The notes below the pieces were generated by a model, which had not been told where the DNA came from, did no database searches, and saw only the letters and a program-made list of their open reading frames with translations. A stretch of 64,000 nucleotides of DNA from Sphingobium sp. Z007. Lineage in GTDB: Bacteria > Pseudomonadota > Alphaproteobacteria > Sphingomonadales > Sphingomonadaceae. Numbering within the stretch: position 1 is the stretch's first letter; every line of letters begins with the position of its first letter. Below are positions 55,579 through 62,782 of this stretch, piece after piece. The translations under genes and the position numbers were made by a program. The stretch lies in NCBI RefSeq assembly GCF_900013425.1, contig NZ_FBXK01000005.1, positions 3,187,407-3,251,406 of the forward strand. Direction: 5' to 3'.

Positions 55579-56361
55579 ATGACCAACGAAACCATTCTCA
55601 TCACCGGCGCGTCGGACGGTATCGGCGCGGTTTATGCCGATCGCTTCGCCAAGCGTGGCGCGAACCTGATCCTGGTCGCGCGGCGGGCGGACAAGCTGGA
55701 GGCGCTGGCCGCCGATCTTCGCCAGTATGGCGTCAGCGTCGACGTGATCGCCGCCGATCTGGCCAAGGCCGACGACCTGGCCCGGATCGAGGCGCGGTTG
55801 CGCGATGACGACGCCATCACCGGCCTCATCAACAATGCGGGTATTGCGGGCGAACAGAGCTTCGTCGAAACCGATCCGGCCTACCTCACCGGCATGATCG
55901 CGCTCAACATCGTGGCGGTGACGCGGCTGTCGCGGGCGATTGCGCCGCGTTTGGCGGCCAAGGGGGCGGGGACGCTGATCAATATCACCTCGGTCACGGC
56001 GCTGATGCCCGACGGCTTCACGGCGGTCTATCCGGCGAGCAAGGCCTATGTGCTGGCCCTTACCGAGGCGTTGCAGGTCGAGCTGGGCACTAAGGGCGTG
56101 AAGGTGCAGGCGGTGCTGCCGGGGATCACCCGCACCGCCATCTGGACCGACGAGCAGATCGCCGGCATCCCGGCCGAAATGGTGATGGATGTCGAGGTGA
56201 TGGTTGACGCGGCGCTGGCCGGGCTGGACATGGGCGAGGCGATCACCATTCCGGCGCTGCCGGACCGGGGCGATCTGGACGCCTATCTCACCGCGCGGGG
56301 GGCGTTGCGGCCGGGCCTGTCGCTGAAGGACGCGGCGGCGCGGTATCGGGTGACGGTATAA
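55579..56361 (+). CDS. Short-chain dehydrogenase/reductase
   Basis: NAD(P)-dependent oxidoreductase of 260 residues. Cofactor loop TGASDGIGAVYADRF (about 8-20), NNAGIAGEQ, the serine in INITSVTALMPDG and the active-site YPASKAY (Tyr/Lys). VARRAD after strand two suggests NADP preference. The start at 55579 follows AAAGGAGA; an in-frame extension upstream reads through the repeat and is rejected. The substrate is unknown. Confidence 0.94.
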   Translation: MTNETILITGASDGIGAVYADRFAKRGANLILVARRADKLEALAADLRQYGVSVDVIAADLAKADDLARIEARLRDDDAITGLINNAGIAGEQSFVETDPAYLTGMIALNIVAVTRLSRAIAPRLAAKGAGTLINITSVTALMPDGFTAVYPASKAYVLALTEALQVELGTKGVKVQAVLPGITRTAIWTDEQIAGIPAEMVMDVEVMVDAALAGLDMGEAITIPALPDRGDLDAYLTARGALRPGLSLKDAAARYRVTV

Positions 56362-56363
56362 GC

Positions 56364-56530
56364 CCCGTTCGTGCTGAGTAGGGTCTGAGCTTGTCGAAGT
56401 TGAACAGGTCGGACCATCCCACGGATGGCCCTGAACATGCCGGGGGCATGTTCACCTGTTCAAGTATCGAAGCATCTTTCCTTCGATACGCCATTTCGAC
56501 TTCGCTCAATGGCTACTCAGGACGAACGGG
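56364..56530. repeat. Nested palindromic repeat
   Basis: Outer arms CCCGTTCGTGCTGAGTAG (56364 onward) and CTACTCAGGACGAACGGG (ending 56530) match the repeat at 50457-50559. A 64-bp unit at 56400-56463, starting TTGAACAGGT and ending ACCTGTTCAA, interrupts the left half and is itself a palindrome with a second inner hairpin (GAACATGCC...GGCATGTTC). The remainder resumes GTATCGAAGCATCTTTCC as in the reference copy. Confidence 0.8.
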
Positions 56531-56562
56531 TGTTTTTCAGGCTCTTCCCAAGGAGAAACATC

Positions 56563-57075
56563 ATGATCCTCGGTCTTTCCATGCCCGCCTTCATCGCGCT
56601 GCATGTCGCGATCAGTTTGGTCGGCATCGTGGCGGGCCTTGTCGCCCTGGTGGCGCAGGCGAAGGGGCGGTTCCTGCCCCGCACACAGGCGCTGTTCTTG
56701 GTCACGACGCTGCTGACCAGCCTGACAGGCTTCCTCTTTCCGTTTCGCGGCTTTACCCCGGCGATCGGGGTCGGGATCGTCTCGACTCTCGTGCTGATCG
56801 TCGCTTTCGTGGCGCTGTATGGCCTCAAGCTGCGCGGCCGGGCGCGGGTCGTTTATACGGTGAGCGCAATGGCGGCGCTGTGGCTCAACCTGTTCGTGCT
56901 GGTGGTGCAGGGCTTCCTCAAGGTGCCGGCGCTCAACGCCTTCGCGCCGACCGGGACGGAACCGCCCTTCCTGGCCGCGCAGGGGCTGCTGCTGGTCGCG
57001 ATGCTGATCCTGGGCGCGGCGATCGTGCGTCAGCCCAGCCTGGCGCGAAAGGCGGCGAGCCGTTCGATCGCCTGA
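56563..57075 (+). CDS. Small integral membrane protein of unknown function
   Basis: Protein of 170 residues with four or five hydrophobic helices: FIALHVAISLVGIVAGLVAL, LFLVTTLLTSLTGFLFPF, GVGIVSTLVLIVAFVALYGL, VYTVSAMAALWLNLFVLVVQ and LLLVAMLILGAAIV. The start at 56563 follows AAGGAG. No family is named; no charged catalytic motif is visible. Its last 46 bases overlap the 3' end of the convergent aminotransferase gene, with the C-terminal 15 codons (RQPSLARKAASRSIA) in the overlap. Confidence 0.75.
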   Translation: MILGLSMPAFIALHVAISLVGIVAGLVALVAQAKGRFLPRTQALFLVTTLLTSLTGFLFPFRGFTPAIGVGIVSTLVLIVAFVALYGLKLRGRARVVYTVSAMAALWLNLFVLVVQGFLKVPALNAFAPTGTEPPFLAAQGLLLVAMLILGAAIVRQPSLARKAASRSIA

Positions 57076-58202
57076 TCCAATGTCTGGTCCGTCTTGGAAA
57101 AGCAGAGGCGGACCAGATGTGTGACGGACGCGTCGGGGTAGAAGGCGCTGATCGGGATCGCCGCCACGCCTGCTTCTTCAATGATGCGGTTGCAGAAAGT
57201 GACGTCGTCCAGCGTGATGCCTGATGCTGGCAGGTCGATCGACAGGAACCAGGTCGCGGCGCTGGGCTGCACGACATAGCCGGCCGCCGTCAGCCCCGCC
57301 GCCAGCCGGTCGCGCGACGCCTGATAGGCGGCGCGCTGGTCGGCAAACCAGGCGTCGGGGTAGGCCAGACCTTCCGCCACAGCCCATTGCAGATTGGGCG
57401 GGGTGGTGAAGGTCAGGAACTGATGCGCGCGGGCGAGCAGGGTGGCGATCGGCGGGGCGGCGCACATCCAGCCGACCTTCCACCCGGTGACCGAGAAAAT
57501 CTTGCCCGCCGACCCGATCTTGACGGTGCGGTCGCGCATGCCCGGAAACGCCATCAACGGGCAGTGGGGGACGCCGTCATAGACGGTCTGTTCCCAGACT
57601 TCGTCGCAGATGGCGATGAGGTCATGGGCGACGCAGATGTCGGCGAGCAGCGCCAGCTCTTCCGGCCGCAGGACGATGCCGGTCGGGTTGACCGGATTGT
57701 TCATGAGCAGGATGCGGGTGCGGGGCGTGATAGCAGCGGTCAGGGATTCGCGGGTCACGCGCCAGTCGGGCGGGGTCAGCGTCACCACTTTGGCGACGCC
57801 GCCGGCCCGCTCCACCAGCGGCAGATAAGCGTCGTAGAGCGGGGCGAGCAGCAGCACCTCGTCGCCCGGTTGCACCAGCGCCAGCAGGCTGGCGGCGATC
57901 GCTTCGGTCGCGCCGGAGGTGACGTTGACCTCCTGCGGGCTTAGATAGAGTTGCTGGTGGCGGGCATAATGATCGGCGACCGCGGCGCGCAGTTCGGCCA
58001 GGCCCGCCATGGGCGGATATTGGCTGGACCGGGTCAGCAGCGCGTCGGCGGCGGCTTGCAACACCGCGCGGGGGCCGGGGCCTTCGGGAAACCCCTGGCC
58101 CAGGTTGATCGCGCCGGTTTCGCGGGCGCGGGCGGACATATGGTCGAAGATGGTGGTCGGCATGTCCCGATAGACGGAATGGCCAAGGGGCGCGCCGGTC
58201 AT
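57030..58202 (-). CDS. Class I/II PLP aminotransferase
   Basis: Protein of 390 residues from MTGAPLGHSVYRDMPTTIFD. The PLP lysine is in KIGSAGKIFSVTGWKVGW, with NNPVNPTGIVL (Asn) and ICDEVWEQTVYDG (Asp). The N-terminus LGQGFPEGPGPRAV and the overall layout resemble methionine aminotransferase YbdL and kynurenine aminotransferases. The amino donor is not certain. The ATG at 58202 has GGAG seven bases before it; a GTG four codons upstream is the alternative. Confidence 0.92.
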   Translation of the reverse strand: MTGAPLGHSVYRDMPTTIFDHMSARARETGAINLGQGFPEGPGPRAVLQAAADALLTRSSQYPPMAGLAELRAAVADHYARHQQLYLSPQEVNVTSGATEAIAASLLALVQPGDEVLLLAPLYDAYLPLVERAGGVAKVVTLTPPDWRVTRESLTAAITPRTRILLMNNPVNPTGIVLRPEELALLADICVAHDLIAICDEVWEQTVYDGVPHCPLMAFPGMRDRTVKIGSAGKIFSVTGWKVGWMCAAPPIATLLARAHQFLTFTTPPNLQWAVAEGLAYPDAWFADQRAAYQASRDRLAAGLTAAGYVVQPSAATWFLSIDLPASGITLDDVTFCNRIIEEAGVAAIPISAFYPDASVTHLVRLCFSKTDQTLDQAIERLAAFRARLG

Positions 58203-58435
58203 GTCAGTCTCCACCGATGGGTCGGTTGCGCGGCCGCGTAGGGCCGGCGACTCTGCCCTGCACTGTCGCTGTATCGGCTATCAGGCGGGTTGCAACAATA
58301 GCCTGCTTCCCCCGAACAGCCATCCGGGCGGATTTCACGCGTGCCGCTGGACGCAAACGGGCGCGTTGGCTGACCCCTGCGACAGGAGGAGGAGCGCTAT
58401 CCTCCTGTTGCAGGGGGCCAACAAGCCTCAGTCGA

Positions 58436-59059
58436 TTACAACCAATGGACCTCGCCGGTCGCCAATTTATAGACGGCGCCCACGACTTTGAGTTCACCCC
58501 GACGCTGGGGTTCCATCAGCATGGGTTCGGAGAATTTTTGCAGCCGCTCGACCATCCGGCGGACATTTTCCTCCACGGCCTGTTCGACCAGATCGCCGTC
58601 ATTGACCCGTTGCGCTGCGATGACGGCGGGGATGATCGGCTCGACCATGCGTCCGATGCTGCCTGGGAAGCGAACATCCTTCGTCACGACGTCGGTCGCC
58701 GCCGCGACGGCGCCGCATTTTTCATGGCCCAACACGACGATGAGCGGCACCTTGAGCGCCATCACCGAATATTCGATCGAGCCCATGCCGGCGGTGTCGA
58801 CGTTGTTCCCCGCGGTTCTGACGATGAACAATTCGCCCAGGCCCGCGCCGAACAATTGTTCCGGCCCCACGCGAGAGTCCGAACATCCGACCAATGTGAC
58901 AAACGGCTGCTGCCCCTGCGCCAGTTCCAGGCGGCGTTCGCGGGATATGTCCGGCGATTTCGGCTGATCCGCAACGAAGGCCGCATTGCCTTCCTTCAAA
59001 CGATTCAACGCCTCGTCCGGGGTTGGCTGACTGGTGGTAACGACGGTCGATGTCGGCAT
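58436..59059 (-). CDS. Beta-class carbonic anhydrase
   Basis: Zinc enzyme of 207 residues interconverting CO2 and bicarbonate. Zinc ligands are the Cys in VGCSDSRVGPE, and the His and Cys in LGHEKCGAVAAA; the Asp/Arg dyad is in CSDSR. RTAGNNVDTAG is the usual mid motif. No signal peptide is evident, so it is cytoplasmic. The 221-base gap between it and the aminotransferase shows no feature I can name. Confidence 0.94.
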   Translation of the reverse strand: MPTSTVVTTSQPTPDEALNRLKEGNAAFVADQPKSPDISRERRLELAQGQQPFVTLVGCSDSRVGPEQLFGAGLGELFIVRTAGNNVDTAGMGSIEYSVMALKVPLIVVLGHEKCGAVAAATDVVTKDVRFPGSIGRMVEPIIPAVIAAQRVNDGDLVEQAVEENVRRMVERLQKFSEPMLMEPQRRGELKVVGAVYKLATGEVHWL

Positions 59060-59382
59060 TCTATCCTCCTAGACGGTTCATTGGGAAAAGATCGGGGTAT
59101 CGGCACTCGCCCTGTGGCGCATAGATCGGATGGAGCGGCGATCTTCTGACCATGTGTCGGCGCAGTTTCCTCAAGTTCATTATGATGCGCCGTGAATATC
59201 GGTCCGCTTTACTGCTGCCATATGACCTTAATGTAAGAAACTTTTTCCGGTTGCAGAAGGTGCGTGACGCGGCGGCGGCAAGCGGCGAGCCGAAGGGGCG
59301 GCGGGAAGCTGGGAACGTCAGCCGCTTCACCGAGTTTGTGATGCGCGGGCGCAATTTCTTCTTGCTCCCTGGTGGAGCGAGC

Positions 59383-60486
59383 ATGAAAGACCGTGACAAT
59401 TGGCACATCACTGAGGAAATCAAGCACGAAACGGGCTCTGGCGATCCGTTCGCGGCAGCCGTGCGCGCCACGCGCATGCCCATGGTCATTACCGACCCCG
59501 CCCAGCCGGACAATCCCATCATTTTCTGCAATGAAGCCTTTCAGCGCCTGACCGGCTATGATCGCGACGAAGTCATCGGCCGCAACTGCCGGTTCCTGCA
59601 AGGGGAGGCCACCGACGCGGCGTCGGTGATGCGCATTCGTGAAGCGGTCGCCGCGGGGCAGAGCATCGACATCGACCTGCTCAATTATCGCAAAGACGGC
59701 TCCACATTCTGGAATGCACTGTATCTGAGCCCGGTGCATAATGCGTCGGGCGACATCCAGTTCTTCTTTGCGTCCCAGCTCGACGTGACCGACCGTGTCT
59801 CGGCCCAGGAAACGATCACCGAGCAGAATGTCTTGTTCGAGCGCGAGGTGGAACGGCGGACGCGCGATTTGCAAGCAGCACTGGAGGAGAAGACCCTGCT
59901 GCTCCACGAGGTGGATCACCGGGTCAAGAACAACCTGACGATGATCGGGTCGCTGCTTCGGCTGCAAGCCCGGACCATCGGCGACCCGCTGATCGCGTCG
60001 AAACTGGAAGCGATGCTGGAACGGGTCGATGCCTTGGCGACGGTGCATCGTCGTCTATACCAGTCGGACGATGTGACCCAATTTGATATCGGCGCTTTCA
60101 CCGAAAATCTCGTTTCCGACGTGATTGGGGCAAGCGGCCGCGGGGAAATCGAGGTGCGCGTCAAGGTCGATAAAATTCTGATTTCGTCGGGCAAGGCGGC
60201 TGCGCTCGGGCTGGTTCTCAATGAAGTGCTGACCAATGCCGTCAAACATGCCTATCCTGAAGGCCGCGCCGGGACGCTGGAGGTTGCGGCGGAGCAGGAT
60301 GGCGCGCAGGCGCGCATCTCCATCAGAGACGATGGTCCGGGGCTGGATGGTGAAGCCCCCCGCGCAGGGGGGCTGGGGGCGACGTTGATAAAGCGTCTTT
60401 CCAAACAGGTTGGCGCGCAAGTGACGTGGCGCAATGCTGCGCCCGGCACGTTGGTGGCCATTGCATTTTCGATCGGAACGCCATGA
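59383..60486 (+). CDS. LOV-domain blue-light histidine kinase (HWE/HisKA_2 type)
   Basis: Protein of 367 residues, soluble. The N-terminal LOV domain carries the flavin-adduct cysteine in GRNCRFLQGEATD (C69), then NYRKDGSTFWNALYLSP and IQFFFASQLDVTD. A helical linker leads to the kinase: HisKA_2 phosphoacceptor in LLHEVDHRVKNNLTMIGSLL (about 178-196) and an ATPase domain (LVLNEVLTNAVKHAYPEGRA, DDGPGLDG, GGLGATLIKRL). Similar to Erythrobacter EL346/EL368 kinases. The start at 59383 follows GGAG; a 77-codon upstream extension is unlike LOV kinases. Overlaps the response regulator by ATGA. Confidence 0.93.
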   Translation: MKDRDNWHITEEIKHETGSGDPFAAAVRATRMPMVITDPAQPDNPIIFCNEAFQRLTGYDRDEVIGRNCRFLQGEATDAASVMRIREAVAAGQSIDIDLLNYRKDGSTFWNALYLSPVHNASGDIQFFFASQLDVTDRVSAQETITEQNVLFEREVERRTRDLQAALEEKTLLLHEVDHRVKNNLTMIGSLLRLQARTIGDPLIASKLEAMLERVDALATVHRRLYQSDDVTQFDIGAFTENLVSDVIGASGRGEIEVRVKVDKILISSGKAAALGLVLNEVLTNAVKHAYPEGRAGTLEVAAEQDGAQARISIRDDGPGLDGEAPRAGGLGATLIKRLSKQVGAQVTWRNAAPGTLVAIAFSIGTP

Positions 60487-60932
60487 CACGCCCAATCGCC
60501 CCGCTCAGTGTGTTGATCGTCGAGGACGAAGCGCTGCTTGCGATGGATATCGAGGCGATGATCGAAGATTCAGGGCATCATGTGGTCGCCGAGGCGGCTT
60601 CGCTCCACGATGTCGAACGGCTCGGTTCGGATGTGGTTTTCGATCTGGCTTTTGTCGATATCCAGCTTGCAAGAGGCACCAACGGTTTGGATGTGTGCAA
60701 ATTGATCCGGCATCGCTGGGCGCACGCCTATATCGTGTTCGTGACGGCCAATCCCAAAAAAGTGCCGGACGATTATTGCGGCGCCCATGGCATCATTCCC
60801 AAGCCCTTCTCGCGAAACGGGTTGATGGCGGCGATGCGCTATATCGAGCAGGGGGTTTGCGACCCGCCGCCGACATCCCCGCAACCCGCCAGTTTCCTGG
60901 CCTCACCCGCTTTTGCGGCGAGTTGGGGTTGA
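60483..60932 (+). CDS. Single-domain response regulator partner of the LOV kinase
   Basis: Protein of 149 residues with a receiver domain only: acidic pair in LIVEDEALLA (E14, D15), phosphoacceptor D59 in LAFVDIQLARG, Thr in VFVTANPKK and Lys in IIPKPFSRNG. No output domain follows; the 25-residue tail (PPPTSPQPASFLASPAFA) is disordered. Its start overlaps the kinase stop (ATGA), so it is the natural acceptor of the LOV kinase phosphate. It may act by binding another protein or as a phosphate sink. Confidence 0.9.
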   Translation: MTRPIAPLSVLIVEDEALLAMDIEAMIEDSGHHVVAEAASLHDVERLGSDVVFDLAFVDIQLARGTNGLDVCKLIRHRWAHAYIVFVTANPKKVPDDYCGAHGIIPKPFSRNGLMAAMRYIEQGVCDPPPTSPQPASFLASPAFAASWG

Positions 60933-60945
60933 GCCAAGACCCGCT

Positions 60946-61590
60946 TTAACAGTGTTTCCCAGTCGCCTGAGTTTGCGGCCATGCAGCCAGTGCCGCCGCG
61001 ACGATACCCAGCAGCGCCGCGCGCGATGCGCCGTCTCGCGCCAGAACGGACATGCCCTGTGCGACCGCCATGATGAGCCCGGCGAGCGCGGCGGCATCGG
61101 TGGCCGCGGGCAGTGTTTGGTCCGCCACATCGCGCCGGATTCTGGCTTCCAGGCACGCGGCGATGGACCGGCGGATCGCAGCCACCGCGTCTTGTACGTC
61201 GCAAGCCGCGGTCGAGCCGCTTGCCGTCGCGCTGGCGAGCAGACATCCCTTGGGGGTTGCGTCCCCCGTATAGGCGACGGCGGCACGGGTCAGCATGGCA
61301 TGGGCAGCATCATAGGCGCTCGGCGCGCCCTGGATGGTGCGCTCCATCGCCGCAGGATCGCCGGCATAAAGGCGAGCGGCTTCGAGGAACAGGCGTTTCT
61401 TGTCGCCGAACGCGCTATACAGGCTGGGAGCGGTGACCCCCATCGCCGTCGTCAGATCGGTGATCGAGGTCGTTTCGTAGCCATGCCGCCAGAATGTCAG
61501 CATCGCCTGTTCCAGCGCGGCGTCGCGGTCGAACGACAGCGGCCGGCCCATTTTGCGGCGTGGCAAAGAGGGGGGCTCAGTAACTTTCAT
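60946..61590 (-). CDS. TetR-family transcriptional repressor
   Basis: Regulator of 214 residues with the N-terminal helix-turn-helix (ALEQAMLTFWRHGYETTSITDLTTAMGVTAPSLYSAFGDK, about 25-65) and an all-helical ligand domain resembling the AcrR/YxaF C-terminal form (TPKGCLLASATASGS). It is divergent from the aldo/keto reductase at 61670, and a 22-bp motif occurs twice in the gap, one copy over its own start. Autorepression and control of the reductase are likely. The ATG at 61590 is favoured over a GTG at 61599. Confidence 0.9.
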   Translation of the reverse strand: MKVTEPPSLPRRKMGRPLSFDRDAALEQAMLTFWRHGYETTSITDLTTAMGVTAPSLYSAFGDKKRLFLEAARLYAGDPAAMERTIQGAPSAYDAAHAMLTRAAVAYTGDATPKGCLLASATASGSTAACDVQDAVAAIRRSIAACLEARIRRDVADQTLPAATDAAALAGLIMAVAQGMSVLARDGASRAALLGIVAAALAAWPQTQATGKHC

Positions 61591-61606
61591 AACGATCACT
61601 CTGAAA
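61585..61606. promoter_or_regulatory. TetR operator candidate, copy 1
   Basis: The 22-bp unit begins TTTCATAACGA and ends TGAAA, an imperfect palindrome. It shares 13 consecutive bases (ACTTTCATAACGA, 61583-61595) and the same 22-bp outer spacing with copy 2 at 61640-61661. It covers the TetR-family start codon at 61588-61590, so binding would block that gene. Confidence 0.65.
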
Positions 61607-61632
61607 TAGATTGACTCGGCTCGAACGGCCTA

Positions 61633-61668
61633 GCATGACTTTCATAACGAACGCTAGGAAAGTCATGC
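61633..61668. promoter_or_regulatory. Palindrome and TetR operator candidate, copy 2, at the reductase start
   Basis: Perfect 11-bp arms GCATGACTTTC (61633-61643) and GAAAGTCATGC (61658-61668) flank a 14-base centre. The operator-like unit TTTCATAACGA...GAAA lies at 61640-61661. The ribosome site AGGAAAG of the reductase is in the right arm, two bases before the ATG region at 61670. It may serve as a repressor site, and as RNA it could also hide the ribosome site. Confidence 0.7.
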
Positions 61669-61669
61669 C

Positions 61670-62746
61670 ATGTCCCTCACCGATTTTCGCACGCTTGGGC
61701 GGTCGGGCCTGGTGGTCAGCCCGCTGGCGCTTGGGACCATGACTTTTGGCCAAAGCGCATGGGGCGCGGACGACACGACATCACGCGCCATTTTCGACGC
61801 GTATCGCGCGGCGGGCGGCAATTTCATCGACACCGCCGACATCTATGCAGGTGGACAGAGCGAGGCATTGGTCGGCAAGTTCATCGCTGACAGTGGAAGC
61901 CGGGACGCAGTCGTGCTGGCCACGAAGTTCGGGTTCAACGGATCGGCGAGCCCCCTGAGCGCGAGTCCCGCCGACGGCGGAAATCCCCATGCGGGGGGCG
62001 CGGGGGCGAAAAACATCCACCGCGCGCTCGATGCGTCGCTCAAACGGCTCGGCACCGATTATATCGACCTTTACTGGATGCATGTCTGGGACGGCGTGAC
62101 GCCGGTTGAGGAAATCGTTCAGACGCTGGGCGATCTCGTACGTGCGGGCAAGATCCGCTATTACGGCTTGTCGGACATGCCCGCATGGCTGGCGATGAAG
62201 GCGGCGACGATCGCCGGCGAACGTCGCGTGCCCGGCCCGATCGCGATGCAGGTCGAATATTCGCTGGTCGCGCGCGATGTGGAGGCGGAACATGTTCCCG
62301 TGGCGCGCGAGGCCGCCATGGGGATCGTGCCGTGGAGCCCGCTTGCAGGCGGCTTCCTGAGCGGCAAATATGCGCGTGGCGACACGGCCGATACAGGACG
62401 CCTGAGCGGCGCCAATCCCTTTGGCGACAGCAAGTTCGCCGATCGCAACTGGGACATTCTGGATGTCCTGAAGGCGGTCGCAACGGAAGTGGATCGACCC
62501 GTCGCCCAAGTGGCGCTGGCCTGGACATTGCACCGGCCAGGTGTCGCATCGACCCTGATCGGGGCGAGCAAGCCATCGCAACTGGAAAGCAACATCGCGG
62601 CAACCGAGATACGCCTGTCCGCCGACCAGATGCAGCGGCTTGACACCGCCAGCGCGCCCGCTGCGGGATTCAGCACCTCGTTAACGCAGCCGGGCATCCG
62701 CCGCATGATTTTTGGCGGTCACGATGTTATGGGTTGGGGAGAGTGA
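61670..62746 (+). CDS. Aldo/keto reductase
   Basis: NADPH-dependent reductase of 358 residues, (beta/alpha)8 barrel. The catalytic tetrad is seen as Asp and Tyr in FIDTADIYAGGQSEALVG, Lys in VVLATKFGFNG and His in IDLYWMHVWDG. The C-terminal cofactor segment is TLIGASKPSQLESNIAA. The layout resembles YajO/Tas-type reductases. The start is MSLTDFRTLGRSGLVVSPLA. Under a divergent TetR regulator, so it probably answers to an aldehyde or other toxic carbonyl. Confidence 0.94.
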   Translation: MSLTDFRTLGRSGLVVSPLALGTMTFGQSAWGADDTTSRAIFDAYRAAGGNFIDTADIYAGGQSEALVGKFIADSGSRDAVVLATKFGFNGSASPLSASPADGGNPHAGGAGAKNIHRALDASLKRLGTDYIDLYWMHVWDGVTPVEEIVQTLGDLVRAGKIRYYGLSDMPAWLAMKAATIAGERRVPGPIAMQVEYSLVARDVEAEHVPVAREAAMGIVPWSPLAGGFLSGKYARGDTADTGRLSGANPFGDSKFADRNWDILDVLKAVATEVDRPVAQVALAWTLHRPGVASTLIGASKPSQLESNIAATEIRLSADQMQRLDTASAPAAGFSTSLTQPGIRRMIFGGHDVMGWGE

Positions 62747-62782
62747 AGGCGGGGACGTGTTGACGCACCGCGTTGGCTGTCG

